Shown here: one piece after another, positions 1 through 7,446 of the stretch | Numbering within the stretch: the stretch's first letter is position 1 | Layout: each line of letters opens with the position of its first letter | Program-made: the position numbers and the translations under genes | Assembly: GCA_964634355.1 (NCBI GenBank) | Contig: CAZWIF010000054.1 | Span: forward strand, 1-8,789 | Direction: 5' to 3' | Source: CAKPSH01 sp964634355 | GTDB lineage: Bacteria; Bacillota; Clostridia; TANB77; CAG-508 | DNA: 8,789 nt | Notes under the pieces: model-generated | The model's database searches: none | Told to the model about the DNA's origin: nothing | The model's input: only the letters and a program-made list of their open reading frames with translations

Positions 1-110
1 AAATCTTTTCCGACAAAATCTCCTCCTTCGGCTCCAAACTCCTCACCCTCACCAACCGTTACGGCTTCGACATCCCCATCTCCGAACTCTCCCGATTCCT
101 CGGCAATTGA
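1..110 (+). CDS. C-terminal end of an unrecognised protein (5' partial)
   Basis: Only the last 35 complete codons (from base 3) and a TGA stop at 108-110 are in the window. The tail ends in ISELSRFLGN and includes the stretch LTLTNRYGFDIP. I think this frame is real because its codons end overwhelmingly in C (ATC, TCC, GGC, CTC, ACC, TTC, GAC), a strong and consistent bias that the other five frames do not explain. This bias differs sharply from the A/T-ending codons of the operon beginning at 453, so this gene probably belongs to the host backbone or to another module, and the polysaccharide genes were inserted or exchanged beside it. I do not recognise the family; the fragment is too short to assign a function. 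It is not the C-terminus of an UpxY- or UpxZ-type capsule regulator as far as I can recall them. Confidence 0.55.
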   Translation, partial: IFSDKISSFGSKLLTLTNRYGFDIPISELSRFLGN

Positions 111-452
111 CATAAAGAAACTCCTCTAATTCCGGCTGCTTACTTTCGTCAATTCCCTTCATTAGATAACTCCACTCTGCAGTGAAGCAACACCGTACCA
201 GAAAGTAAGCCGCCCGGAACCATACAAAATAGAGAAACATAAACTATAGTTCCAACATATGGGAAATATAGTAGGATACTTATCACTAAAAACACTGCGA
301 CTAATAATCTATACAATGTTATGGCATAAACCCATTCCGATGTGCAATCCAAGGAACAACCGCAACCGGAGAATGTGGAAAAAACAGACGATAAAGAAAA
401 TACCGGCGAATAGAAGGAAAATGAACCGGGGTAAATTAAATTTATATTACCA
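111..452. other. Intergenic region with no convincing gene
   Basis: This 342-base stretch separates the GC-rich gene end from the first gene of the operon. It holds a strong inverted repeat (130-219, listed separately). No TAnnTTTG promoter core or clear terminator is visible on the plus strand, so the operon promoter probably lies upstream of the window or is of a type I cannot recognise. Two open stretches could be relics. One is a minus-strand frame (352 down to 149, 67 codons) with hydrophobic runs such as LLVAVFLVISILLYFPYVG. The other is a plus-strand frame from 330 to a TAG at 411-413 that reads as a charged tail ending EKTDDKENTGE. They occupy partly the same DNA on opposite strands, a hydrophobic frame being the usual mirror of a charged one, so at most one is meaningful in the overlap. 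Neither has a recognisable domain. Confidence 0.5.
130..219. repeat. Imperfect inverted repeat with inner hairpin
   Basis: The left arm is 130-147 (TTCCGGCTGCTTACTTTC). The right arm is 201-219 (GAAAGTAAGCCGCCCGGAA). Paired against each other they give 17 matches with one mismatch and one single-base bulge, and the innermost 10 bases (GCTTACTTTC / GAAAGTAAGC) are perfect. The 53-base loop contains a smaller hairpin, CACT at 173-176 and AGTG at 181-184 around CTGC. There is no T-run after the right arm, so it is not a classic intrinsic terminator. Possible roles are an RNA structure in the leader between the upstream gene and the operon, a relic of a small inverted-repeat element, or a recombinase site pair. 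No target-site duplication is visible beside the arms, and the loop has no recognisable promoter, so a phase-variable capsule promoter of the Bacteroides type is not supported. Confidence 0.6.
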
Positions 453-1532
453 ATGAAAAAGATAATTCATGTGATATATGGGCTTAATATCGGAGGTGCC
501 GAAACTTTTATTTATAATACTCTTATGACCATTGGTTCTCCAACTGAATATCAATTTGATTTCGCTATCCAATCTCATGAAAACAAGAACGTAAAGCTTC
601 TGAACGAAATAGAAAATAAACATGGGAATGTATTCTTTTTACCGAATTTCCAAAACCATCCTTTTCGTTATGCGAAAGAATTAAAAAAATTAGTAAAAGA
701 TTATGATGTAGTACATTTCCATAATAATGCTCTAGTCAATTTTCTCCCCTTTATATATTGTAAAAACTTAGATGCAAAAGTAATAGTTCATAGTCACAAT
801 TCACAGAATAACAAAGGTGGACTTTTAGGGAAATTATTACACAATATTGGGAAAAAGATTATTAACAATAAAAAATTTATAAAAGTTGCTTGTAGTGATA
901 AAGCTGCAAACTGGATGTTCAATAAAGTTTCAGAAATCATACCAAACTCTGTCATTGTTGAAAATTATATTAGACCATTAGAAGAAACTAATTTACTGAG
1001 ATTAAAATATAATATAGGGAATAATAAAGTAATAGGACATGTAGGTAGGTTTGTAGAAGCAAAAAATCACAAATTTATTATAAAAATATTTGCAGAATAT
1101 ATAAAAAATTTCCCGAATACTAATCTTTTATTGATTGGAGATGGACCTCTTATGCCAACAATTAAGCAAATGACGGTTGAATATGGAATTGAACAGAAAG
1201 TATGTTTCTCCGGTAATGTTAGTGATCCTGAGAAATATTATCCGTTAATGGACTGTTTATTATTTCCTTCGCTTTTTGAAGGATTACCATTTACATTAGT
1301 TGAGGCTCAAGCCTCTGGAGTACCAATCATTACCTCTGATATTGTGACACGAGAAGTTGATGTAACATCGGCAATTCATTATATCCCATTATACAAATCC
1401 ATCTCTTATTGGGTAGATTGCATCTCAGATACAATTCAATCTCTAAATAAAGACGAAATAAGAAATCGTTTTGCTAAAAGCCAGTTTAATATCCATAATT
1501 CCATAGGATTAATAAGAGAAATCTATTCATGA
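453..1532 (+). CDS. Glycosyltransferase family 4 (GT-B fold)
   Basis: The product (359 residues) is a retaining-type GT-B glycosyltransferase expected to add one sugar from a nucleotide donor to the lipid-linked repeat unit on the cytoplasmic face. The N-terminal Rossmann half begins KKIIHVIYGLNIGGAE, with the GGAE loop at about residues 14-17, and carries VHFHN (87-91) and HSHN (113-116). The C-terminal half has GHVGRF at 195-200 followed by K204-N205-H206, GDGP at 229-232 and the family E-x7-E motif, E276 to E284 in FEGLPFTLVEA. Length is normal for the family, and it resembles EpsF-like exopolysaccharide enzymes. The ATG at 453 is chosen because the canonical N-terminal strand starts there; no Shine-Dalgarno sequence is seen. 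It opens the operon, and its last four bases overlap the next start (ATGA). Donor and acceptor sugars cannot be told from sequence. Confidence 0.93.
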   Translation: MKKIIHVIYGLNIGGAETFIYNTLMTIGSPTEYQFDFAIQSHENKNVKLLNEIENKHGNVFFLPNFQNHPFRYAKELKKLVKDYDVVHFHNNALVNFLPFIYCKNLDAKVIVHSHNSQNNKGGLLGKLLHNIGKKIINNKKFIKVACSDKAANWMFNKVSEIIPNSVIVENYIRPLEETNLLRLKYNIGNNKVIGHVGRFVEAKNHKFIIKIFAEYIKNFPNTNLLLIGDGPLMPTIKQMTVEYGIEQKVCFSGNVSDPEKYYPLMDCLLFPSLFEGLPFTLVEAQASGVPIITSDIVTREVDVTSAIHYIPLYKSISYWVDCISDTIQSLNKDEIRNRFAKSQFNIHNSIGLIREIYS

Positions 1533-2590
1533 AAATATATACTTTGACATGTAATAACGCATATAATTATGGAGCTGTTCTTCAAGCATATGCGTTGCAA
1601 ACTTATCTTTCATCTTATGGTAATGATGTAGAAATCATTAACTATATACCACCCTATTTAAGAAAGATTTCTGATAAATATAAGAAAATATTCCTATTAT
1701 CATTCGTCCGTAAGATCTTATATTTTCCTGACTACTATAAATCAAAGATAGTTTTTAATAAATTCAAAAAGAATTATCTAAAAGAAACTGCGGAGGTTCA
1801 TTCTTTAGAAGATATTCGTAAGTTGGACTCAAAAGCCTTATATATAGTTGGCAGTGATCAGGTATGGAATCCTTATCTAAAAAATGGGTGGGATGAGACT
1901 TACTATCTAAATGGTCTTAAGATTTCAAAGCTTGCATATGCAGCAAGTTTTGGAGTAGAGATTAAAGACTCTAAATTTGAATCATTCTTAAAAACAAATC
2001 TATCTTCTTTTGATTGGATAGGCATTAGAGAACGCAAAAGTTGTGAATTTTTGAGTAAACTTGGAATCCCAAGTTCCTTCGTTGTGGATCCAGTTTATTT
2101 ACTAAACCAAGAAGAATGGGAAAGACTATGCGTAAAGGAATTCAAAGAAAGGTATGTCTTAGTTTATGCACTTCATCACATTCAAGAGATATATGATTAT
2201 GCAAGATCTCTTGCGAATAAACTTGATGCAAAGGTGTATGTGGTCAGCGTTGAATTGAAAGAGATGCGGAGAGGGAATGATAGGTTTTTCTGGAATGCAA
2301 GTGTTGAAGATTTTGTTTCTTTAATTAAAAATTCCTTAGGAGTGGTTTCCAATAGTTTTCACGGGATATCATTTGGATTAATTTTCAAAAAGCCTTTGCA
2401 TATATTTGATACTGAATCAAATGACCTAAGATTATCTAATATTGTGGACTGTTTTGGCTTAGAAAATCGGATAGTAAAACGAGGATTATTATTAGAAAAT
2501 AATATAGATTGTATATGTCAAAATCTAATTTCCGCAAACATCTCAAATTCTAAACAACTTTTAATAGCACAATTAAAAAAATATGGCTGA
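1529..2590 (+). CDS. Polysaccharide pyruvyl transferase family protein
   Basis: Members of this family (CsaB/WcaK/EpsI-like, Pfam PS_pyruv_trans) transfer pyruvate from phosphoenolpyruvate to a sugar as a ketal, giving the polysaccharide a negative charge. The 353-residue product has the expected landmarks: a start MKIYTLTCNNAYNYGAVLQA, where NYGAVLQAYALQ is the typical N-terminal motif, then GSDQVWN at 108-114, AYAASFG near 136-142, RERKS at 167-171, VDP at 186-188 and SNSFHG at 274-279 in the second domain. No signal peptide or membrane segment is seen, so it is cytoplasmic. The ATG overlaps the preceding stop by four bases (ATGA), and its own end overlaps the next gene by eight, which indicates translational coupling. 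The target sugar is unknown. Some family members near F420-like genes have never been tested, so actual pyruvylation is inferred. Confidence 0.92.
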   Translation: MKIYTLTCNNAYNYGAVLQAYALQTYLSSYGNDVEIINYIPPYLRKISDKYKKIFLLSFVRKILYFPDYYKSKIVFNKFKKNYLKETAEVHSLEDIRKLDSKALYIVGSDQVWNPYLKNGWDETYYLNGLKISKLAYAASFGVEIKDSKFESFLKTNLSSFDWIGIRERKSCEFLSKLGIPSSFVVDPVYLLNQEEWERLCVKEFKERYVLVYALHHIQEIYDYARSLANKLDAKVYVVSVELKEMRRGNDRFFWNASVEDFVSLIKNSLGVVSNSFHGISFGLIFKKPLHIFDTESNDLRLSNIVDCFGLENRIVKRGLLLENNIDCICQNLISANISNSKQLLIAQLKKYG

Positions 2591-3494
2591 TACTTTAATG
2601 TTATGGCCAGATGTTTTAGAAGATATACCGTCCTCAATATCTAGGCAGTACTATGATATCGTTGATGTGAGAAATCTTTATCGAAAATCTGGGTTAATTG
2701 GAAGGATTATACGTAAGTTTTTATCTAAATTAGGATTATCAACCATCTCTTTTTGTGATAATTGGATACAAGATATCGACAAGTATGATAAAATTATTAT
2801 TCATGCAAATATAATAAACCGTACTATCCCACACTATTTACGGGAAAGAGGGTATAACGGAAGAATTATATACTGGTATTGGAATCCTGTAGAGACAACG
2901 GTTAATCCAAATTCAGTTGATAAGAACTCTTGTGAAATTTGGAGTTTTTCTCGCTGTGATTGTGAAAAATATAATTTAAACTATAATTCAACATATTTCT
3001 TTATAACAGATTCAAATTCATATCGTATTGAAAATAAATATGATGTATTCTTCATTGGGAAAGACAAAGGGCGTGCTGAATATCTTTTGAATCTAAAGAA
3101 CATATTTGAAGCAGATAAGTTAAAATGTAATTTTATAGTCGTAAAAGATGAAACAAGCAAGTTAGCTAATTCATTTTATAGCACTGCAATAAATTATAAT
3201 AATGTAGTGATGCTTACTAAACAAAGTAAAGTTATCCTTGAAATACTTCAAGACGGACAAACTGGGGAATCTCTTCGGACAATGGAATCTGTATTTTTCC
3301 AAAAGAAACTAATTACAAACAATAAATGTATCATTCAAGAACCATATTATAATAAGGATTATATTTTTGTCTTAGGCATTGATGATATAAGAACTATTCA
3401 TGATTTTATAGTAAGTCCTGCAAATATTAAGGATTTCAATGAATATAAGTCTTATTTCCAATTTGACAATTGGTTAAAGAGATTTGACGGATGA
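2583..3494 (+). CDS. Putative glycosyltransferase, CgeB/LPS biosynthesis-like
   Basis: The 303-residue product has no membrane segments. Its C-terminal part matches what I remember of proteins usually labelled lipopolysaccharide or capsular biosynthesis protein and related to CgeB-type GT-B enzymes. YDVFFIGKDKGRAEYL at about 153-168 opens the second Rossmann-like half. The stretch at 224-247 (DGQTGESLRTMES followed by KKLITNN) matches the family pattern of D-x-QxG-x-x-x-RT-x-E, then KKLIT-N, likely the donor-binding loop. The N-terminal half is divergent, with NPVET near 101-105. The ATG at 2583 overlaps the previous gene by eight bases; a second ATG at codon 6 (2598) is an equally possible start and would leave an eight-base gap instead. 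Position in the operon suggests it adds a sugar or a similar group to the repeat unit. The assignment is by motif memory, and enzyme activity is inferred. Confidence 0.65.
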   Translation: MADTLMLWPDVLEDIPSSISRQYYDIVDVRNLYRKSGLIGRIIRKFLSKLGLSTISFCDNWIQDIDKYDKIIIHANIINRTIPHYLRERGYNGRIIYWYWNPVETTVNPNSVDKNSCEIWSFSRCDCEKYNLNYNSTYFFITDSNSYRIENKYDVFFIGKDKGRAEYLLNLKNIFEADKLKCNFIVVKDETSKLANSFYSTAINYNNVVMLTKQSKVILEILQDGQTGESLRTMESVFFQKKLITNNKCIIQEPYYNKDYIFVLGIDDIRTIHDFIVSPANIKDFNEYKSYFQFDNWLKRFDG

Positions 3495-4819
3495 CATTGT
3501 TAATTTTAATTATAGTTCTTACTTTTGGTCTATTGTTATCCATAGAAATATGTAATGGCGATATTTTAGAGCCGTTGCCCCTTTCTATTATATCATTTTT
3601 GCTTAGTTCCACAATTGCGTTGATTCATAATGGTTTTTATGGACCTGACATTTCATTCCAAGGATTTTTAGTAATTACAACTTCTCTTTGTATATTTGGA
3701 ATAGGATATTTAATGGGGAAAAATTGTTTACTAAAATCTGATTTTAAAGAATTTAGTATAAAATTTACTCCATTACCGTATCCTCCAAAGAATATCATCA
3801 GACTGATAATCTTAGTTGCGATAGCAATTTTATATCTTTCATTCAATGAAACGATTAAAATTGCCAAGTCTGTAAGTGAAAACGTCGACTCAAATAATAT
3901 GATGTCGTTGGCGAGAAATGCACAAATGTTTAATGAGGTTGATAGAAACATGAAAGTTACTATTGCATCTTTCGCAGTTTCTGCATTGGGCTATTTTTAT
4001 TCTTATTTATTAATAGTTCATAAAACCAACAAAACAAAAATAACTAAATATCTGGCGTGTCATATTCCTGAATTGATTATTATAATTATTTCGTTATTGA
4101 TAGGTGCATTAGGAACAGGAAGAACATTTCTTATTAAATATATATGTTTTATTATTGTCGTATTATATTATTCAAAGATACTAAAGAATAGGAAAGCCGT
4201 TATCCCTAAAAAATTGATTAAATCAACTGTCAAGAAACTAGTTTTCTCAATAATACTTTTCTTCTGTTTTTTTCAGCTTTTAGGACTTACCACAGGAAAA
4301 ACAAAGACTCTCTCGGCATTTGACATGCTATATGGGTATTCTGGTTCAGCTGTTCTTGCCTTGGATAGATCATTGGACTTATACACACCTGATAATCGTT
4401 TTTGGGGAGAGGAATGTTTTTATGGTTTATATGGATTGCTAAATGCAATAGGCGTAAAAGTTCCCAATAATATTTTACATTTACCTTTTGTGACATTTGA
4501 GGATGGTTTTTCAACAAACATCTATACATCGCTTCGTTCATATTTATATGATTTCGGCTTTTGTGGGTTATTTATAACACAATTTATTATTGGATTTTGC
4601 AGTGCGTTTGCATATATGTTTTTAAGACAATTTGGCAAGTATCCTGTATACTTGATGATATATGGAATATTTTTATATGGCATTGCAATGCAAGGTATTG
4701 AAGAGATTCTTTTACGCAATTTCATGAGCATTACAAACTGTTTCCTTGTCATTTTCTTTTGGTTATTCTGTAAAGCAGATATTTATTTGGCTAATAAACA
4801 AGCTAAGAAATTAAGATGA
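3491..4819 (+). CDS. wzy: Wzy-type oligosaccharide repeat-unit polymerase
   Basis: The 442-residue product is an integral inner-membrane protein with roughly ten or more hydrophobic segments. These begin with LLILIIVLTFGLLLSI at the N-terminus and include segments near 32-46, 58-76, 101-117, 156-176, 193-208, 213-229, 249-266, 354-376, 385-402 and 411-427. It has the features of the repeat-unit polymerase family: GALGTGRTF at 205-213, where the arginine after a membrane helix is typical, and a large external loop at about 267-345 that ends FSTNIYTSLRSYLYDFG. In this family that loop carries residues for joining undecaprenyl-linked repeat units in the periplasm. Wzy proteins are very divergent, so the call rests on topology, these motifs and the place just before a flippase. 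It overlaps both neighbours by four bases (ATGA). Confidence 0.83.
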   Translation: MTLLILIIVLTFGLLLSIEICNGDILEPLPLSIISFLLSSTIALIHNGFYGPDISFQGFLVITTSLCIFGIGYLMGKNCLLKSDFKEFSIKFTPLPYPPKNIIRLIILVAIAILYLSFNETIKIAKSVSENVDSNNMMSLARNAQMFNEVDRNMKVTIASFAVSALGYFYSYLLIVHKTNKTKITKYLACHIPELIIIIISLLIGALGTGRTFLIKYICFIIVVLYYSKILKNRKAVIPKKLIKSTVKKLVFSIILFFCFFQLLGLTTGKTKTLSAFDMLYGYSGSAVLALDRSLDLYTPDNRFWGEECFYGLYGLLNAIGVKVPNNILHLPFVTFEDGFSTNIYTSLRSYLYDFGFCGLFITQFIIGFCSAFAYMFLRQFGKYPVYLMIYGIFLYGIAMQGIEEILLRNFMSITNCFLVIFFWLFCKADIYLANKQAKKLR

Positions 4820-6240
4820 ATCGCAATGATGTAATAAGCAATTTAAAGGCGGCTTTTACAGGACAAACAATATCATTATTATTGGGATTTATTCTATCCT
4901 TTGTAATGCCTAAAATTCTTGATGTTGTGGATTTCTCATTTTGGCAATTATTCTTGTTTTATGCGACATATGTTGGATTTTTTCATTTTGGGATAAATGA
5001 TGGAGTTTATTTAAAATATGGTGGATTAGACTTTTCCCAAATGAAAAGACAATATGTAACTGGACAGTTTAATTTTCTATTTATCACACAAATAATAGTT
5101 TTTATTTTAATTCTTTCTTTATCTCTTACTCTATGCAAAGACTTAAATCGAAAGATTGTATGGGTTTGCAGCGGCGTTTATATGATTGTTTTTAATCTGT
5201 CATCATATCTAGGCAATGTATTTCAAGCCGCTAATCTCACAAAATGGTATTCATATTCCATTATCCTTGAAAAATTAGTTTTATTGATTGGATTATTTGT
5301 ATTTTTCTGTTTCGATGAAAAACATTTTTATATCTATGTTACTCTATATATCATTGCTAAATTTGTTTGTCTTCTTTACACTATACTTAAAGGAAAATAT
5401 TTCGTTTTTAATAGAATACATGATTATAAAGAAGTATTTCAAGAAATTAAAGACACAATATGTTGTGGAATTAAACTAACTTTATCCAGCGTGGCCAGTA
5501 TGCTAATACTTGGAATTGGAAGATTATATATCGATCTAAATTGGAGCATAGTTATATTCGGAAAGATATCTTTAGCTTTGACATTGACCTTTTTCATATT
5601 AGGTTTTCTTCAACAAGTAAGTATGGTTTTTTTCCCTGTTCTGCGCCGTATAAATCAAAACTCTAAAGTTAGAATATTCTATGTATTTTACGGAACCTGC
5701 TTTTTTATAATACCATTAATATATATCGTTATATTTCCCATTAAAGAAATAATAGGCATGTGGTTATCTAATTATATGGAAAGTATGAAATTTTGGTTGA
5801 TTCTTCTTCCAATCACATTATATGACGCAAAGATGAACATGATATTTAATACATATTTTAAAGTGCTACGGATGGAATCATCACTTTTCATCATTAACCT
5901 ATGCGTCTTAATTCTAAGTGTCATAATTGGTGGCATCGGTGCTTACCTCTTACATTCTTACTCTTGGATAGTATACGGGATGGTCTTGACTATATATTTA
6001 CGCTCCACTATTTCAGAATTAGTAATTGAACACCGATTGGATGTTAGGACAAAGAAACTGGTATTTTGGGAAACAATTTACACTTCTGTTTATATACTTT
6101 GTGTCGTTATTTCCCCCAATATTTGGTATTCAGTTGCAACTATGACAGTAATGTATGTTTGCCAACTAATATTATTCAAGAGTTTCTCCTTAAGTGTAAG
6201 GAAAGACATCTATTATTTTATGAAGAAAAAAATTAATTGA
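4816..6240 (+). CDS. wzx: Wzx-type polysaccharide flippase
   Basis: The 474-residue product is an integral membrane protein of the polysaccharide transport (MOP/MATE) superfamily, expected to move undecaprenyl-linked repeat units across the inner membrane. Length and hydrophobic profile fit 12 to 14 helices. The N-terminus is typical: a short amphipathic lead, the first helix ISLLLGFILSFVMPKILD, and GINDGVYLKYGG at 59-70, a common loop motif in these flippases. The second half restarts near 218 (GIKLTLSSVASMLILGIGR) with FGKISLALTLTFFILGFLQQ at 248-267, which mirrors the first half as expected of the internal repeat. The ATG overlaps the polymerase stop by four bases, and its TGA stop shares one base with the next ATG. 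Substrate cannot be inferred from sequence. Confidence 0.9.
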   Translation: MNRNDVISNLKAAFTGQTISLLLGFILSFVMPKILDVVDFSFWQLFLFYATYVGFFHFGINDGVYLKYGGLDFSQMKRQYVTGQFNFLFITQIIVFILILSLSLTLCKDLNRKIVWVCSGVYMIVFNLSSYLGNVFQAANLTKWYSYSIILEKLVLLIGLFVFFCFDEKHFYIYVTLYIIAKFVCLLYTILKGKYFVFNRIHDYKEVFQEIKDTICCGIKLTLSSVASMLILGIGRLYIDLNWSIVIFGKISLALTLTFFILGFLQQVSMVFFPVLRRINQNSKVRIFYVFYGTCFFIIPLIYIVIFPIKEIIGMWLSNYMESMKFWLILLPITLYDAKMNMIFNTYFKVLRMESSLFIINLCVLILSVIIGGIGAYLLHSYSWIVYGMVLTIYLRSTISELVIEHRLDVRTKKLVFWETIYTSVYILCVVISPNIWYSVATMTVMYVCQLILFKSFSLSVRKDIYYFMKKKIN

Positions 6241-7397
6241 TGGATAGAATAACAGAATACTGTACTGGTTGCAGAACTTGTGAACAGGTGTGCCCGGTAA
6301 AATGCATTAAAATGGATTTTGATGGAGAAGGCTTTCTCTCTCCATTTATAGACCAATCAAAATGCATAAATTGTGGTCTCTGTGAGAGGAGATGTCCACA
6401 AAATCATATACCACTACTGCATACTAAAGATTTAGTATATGGTTTGAAGGATAAAAATTTAGATTCTTTAAAGAATAGCGCGTCTGGCGGTGCCTTTGCT
6501 GTAATTGCAAGAGAAATTTTAAATGAAGGAGGAGTTGTATACGGTGCCTCATATACATTGGATTTGAAAGTTAAACATATAAAAATAGAATCAATTAATG
6601 ATCTGGAAAGGGTCCAGGGATCTAAATATGTCCAGTCAGATGTGGAATATACTTTCATCAAAGTAAAAGAAGACCTTATAAATGGGATTAGTGTACTATA
6701 TTCAGGAACACCATGCCAAATCGCTGGCTTAAAATCATATTTAAATAAAGATTTTTCTAATCTGTATACAGTAGATTTGATATGTCATGGTGTTCCAAGC
6801 CCCATATTGTTCAATACTTATCTTAGATGGTATAACGATAAACTTGGAGAACAAATCCTTCAATATGATTTCAGAGACAAATCATCCGGTTGGGGGTTAG
6901 GATATAAGGCCAAGGCCAAGACCAAGGCCAAGACCAAGACCGCATTATCAGATCCATACTATTATCACTTTTTAAAAGGAGATACTTATAGAGAATGTTG
7001 CTACAGGTGCAACTTTTGTAGAAAAGAAAGAGTCGCTGATATAACAATCGGTGATTTTTGGGGCGTTGAAAATGAATATCCTAAATTTTATTCTGTTCTT
7101 GGTGTTTCAGTAATTTTAATCAATACTTTTAAAGGAAAAGATATCTTTAACAAAATTCATCAGACCTGTGACATTCTTGAAACAGAATTTAAAAAGGTGG
7201 CAAGATATAATAGTAACCTTCTTCATCCATCACAAAGACCTGCGTTGCGAGATTCTATATATAATAATATCTACGAATCTAATTATCAAGAATATATAAA
7301 TAAACATCTCATATCAACAATCCCATTGTTACGAAGGATAATAAATTTCGTGCCTATCTCACTTAAGAAATTCCTGATGAGGTTTCTACATCCCTAA
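6240..7397 (+). CDS. F420 hydrogenase/dehydrogenase beta-subunit-like iron-sulphur protein
   Basis: The product (385 residues) begins with a two-cluster ferredoxin domain: C8, C11, C14, C18 and C42, C45, C48, C52, each as CxxCxxCxxxCP or close to it, fit to bind two 4Fe-4S clusters. The FrhB-like part follows, with ASGGAFAVIAREILNEGG near 80, YSGTPCQIAGL near 157, CHGVPSP near 183, and a second cysteine group CCYRCNFCRKER then ADITIGDFWG near 250-275. In methanogens this family oxidises or reduces coenzyme F420; glycan-locus members are widespread in bacteria without known F420 use and their reaction is unknown. They often neighbour pyruvyl transferases, as here. The start is the ATG at 6240, which shares one base with the flippase stop (TGATG); a TTG three bases earlier is less likely. 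A hexanucleotide repeat at 6906-6941 encodes a Lys-Ala/Lys-Thr run at about 223-234. No signal peptide, so cytoplasmic. Confidence 0.9.
   Translation: MDRITEYCTGCRTCEQVCPVKCIKMDFDGEGFLSPFIDQSKCINCGLCERRCPQNHIPLLHTKDLVYGLKDKNLDSLKNSASGGAFAVIAREILNEGGVVYGASYTLDLKVKHIKIESINDLERVQGSKYVQSDVEYTFIKVKEDLINGISVLYSGTPCQIAGLKSYLNKDFSNLYTVDLICHGVPSPILFNTYLRWYNDKLGEQILQYDFRDKSSGWGLGYKAKAKTKAKTKTALSDPYYYHFLKGDTYRECCYRCNFCRKERVADITIGDFWGVENEYPKFYSVLGVSVILINTFKGKDIFNKIHQTCDILETEFKKVARYNSNLLHPSQRPALRDSIYNNIYESNYQEYINKHLISTIPLLRRIINFVPISLKKFLMRFLHP
6906..6941 (+). repeat. Six tandem hexanucleotides (AAGRCC) inside a CDS
   Basis: Six consecutive units of AAGGCC or AAGACC run in phase with the codons: GCC, GCC, ACC, GCC, ACC, ACC as the second codon of each unit. 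They encode alternating Lys-Ala and Lys-Thr dipeptides (KAKAKTKAKTKT). The tract is GC-rich inside an AT-rich gene. Because the unit is six bases, gain or loss of copies changes length by two residues without a frameshift. It lies between DFRDKSSGWGLGY and ALSDPYYYHFLKG, a segment that in relatives is a variable strand or loop. Confidence 0.9.
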
Positions 7398-7446
7398 TTT
7401 CTTAAAAATAATAGTTAATTTTTGATTAAAAGATATCCATATAAAT
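7398..7446 (+). other. Only internal gap of the operon
   Basis: Forty-nine AT-rich bases separate the F420-like gene from the last glycosyltransferase; every other junction overlaps. There is no hairpin strong enough for a terminator. The bases AATTTTTG around 7417-7424 are one mismatch from the TAnnTTTG promoter core, about 20 bases before the ATG, so a weak internal promoter is possible but not convincing. Readthrough from upstream is the simpler reading. Confidence 0.4.

Noticed and set aside
130..219. Invertible capsule promoter of the Bacteroides fragilis type
   Set aside because: The arms are inverted, but the loop is only 53 bases and contains no TAnnTTTG core or -33 element in either orientation.
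130..219. Intrinsic terminator for the gene ending at 110
   Set aside because: The loop is long and no T-run follows the right arm.
49..240. Minus-strand gene of 63 codons
   Set aside because: Its second half is antisense to the strongly biased plus-strand coding end at 1-110.
396..435. Hairpin formed by the CCGG-containing segments near 403 and 427
   Set aside because: Only six pairs form and a two-base bulge is needed; CCGG is self-complementary and such matches are common by chance.
259..456. Small plus-strand gene of 65 codons
   Set aside because: It is rich in Arg, Asn and Lys without a recognisable pattern, shares DNA with other open frames and overlaps the well-supported start at 453.
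3637..3951. Minus-strand ORF of 104 codons
   Set aside because: It lies wholly inside the polymerase gene on the other strand and has no family features.
6237..6239. TTG as the start of the F420-like gene
   Set aside because: An ATG follows at once at 6240 in a TGATG overlap, the same coupling style as the other junctions.
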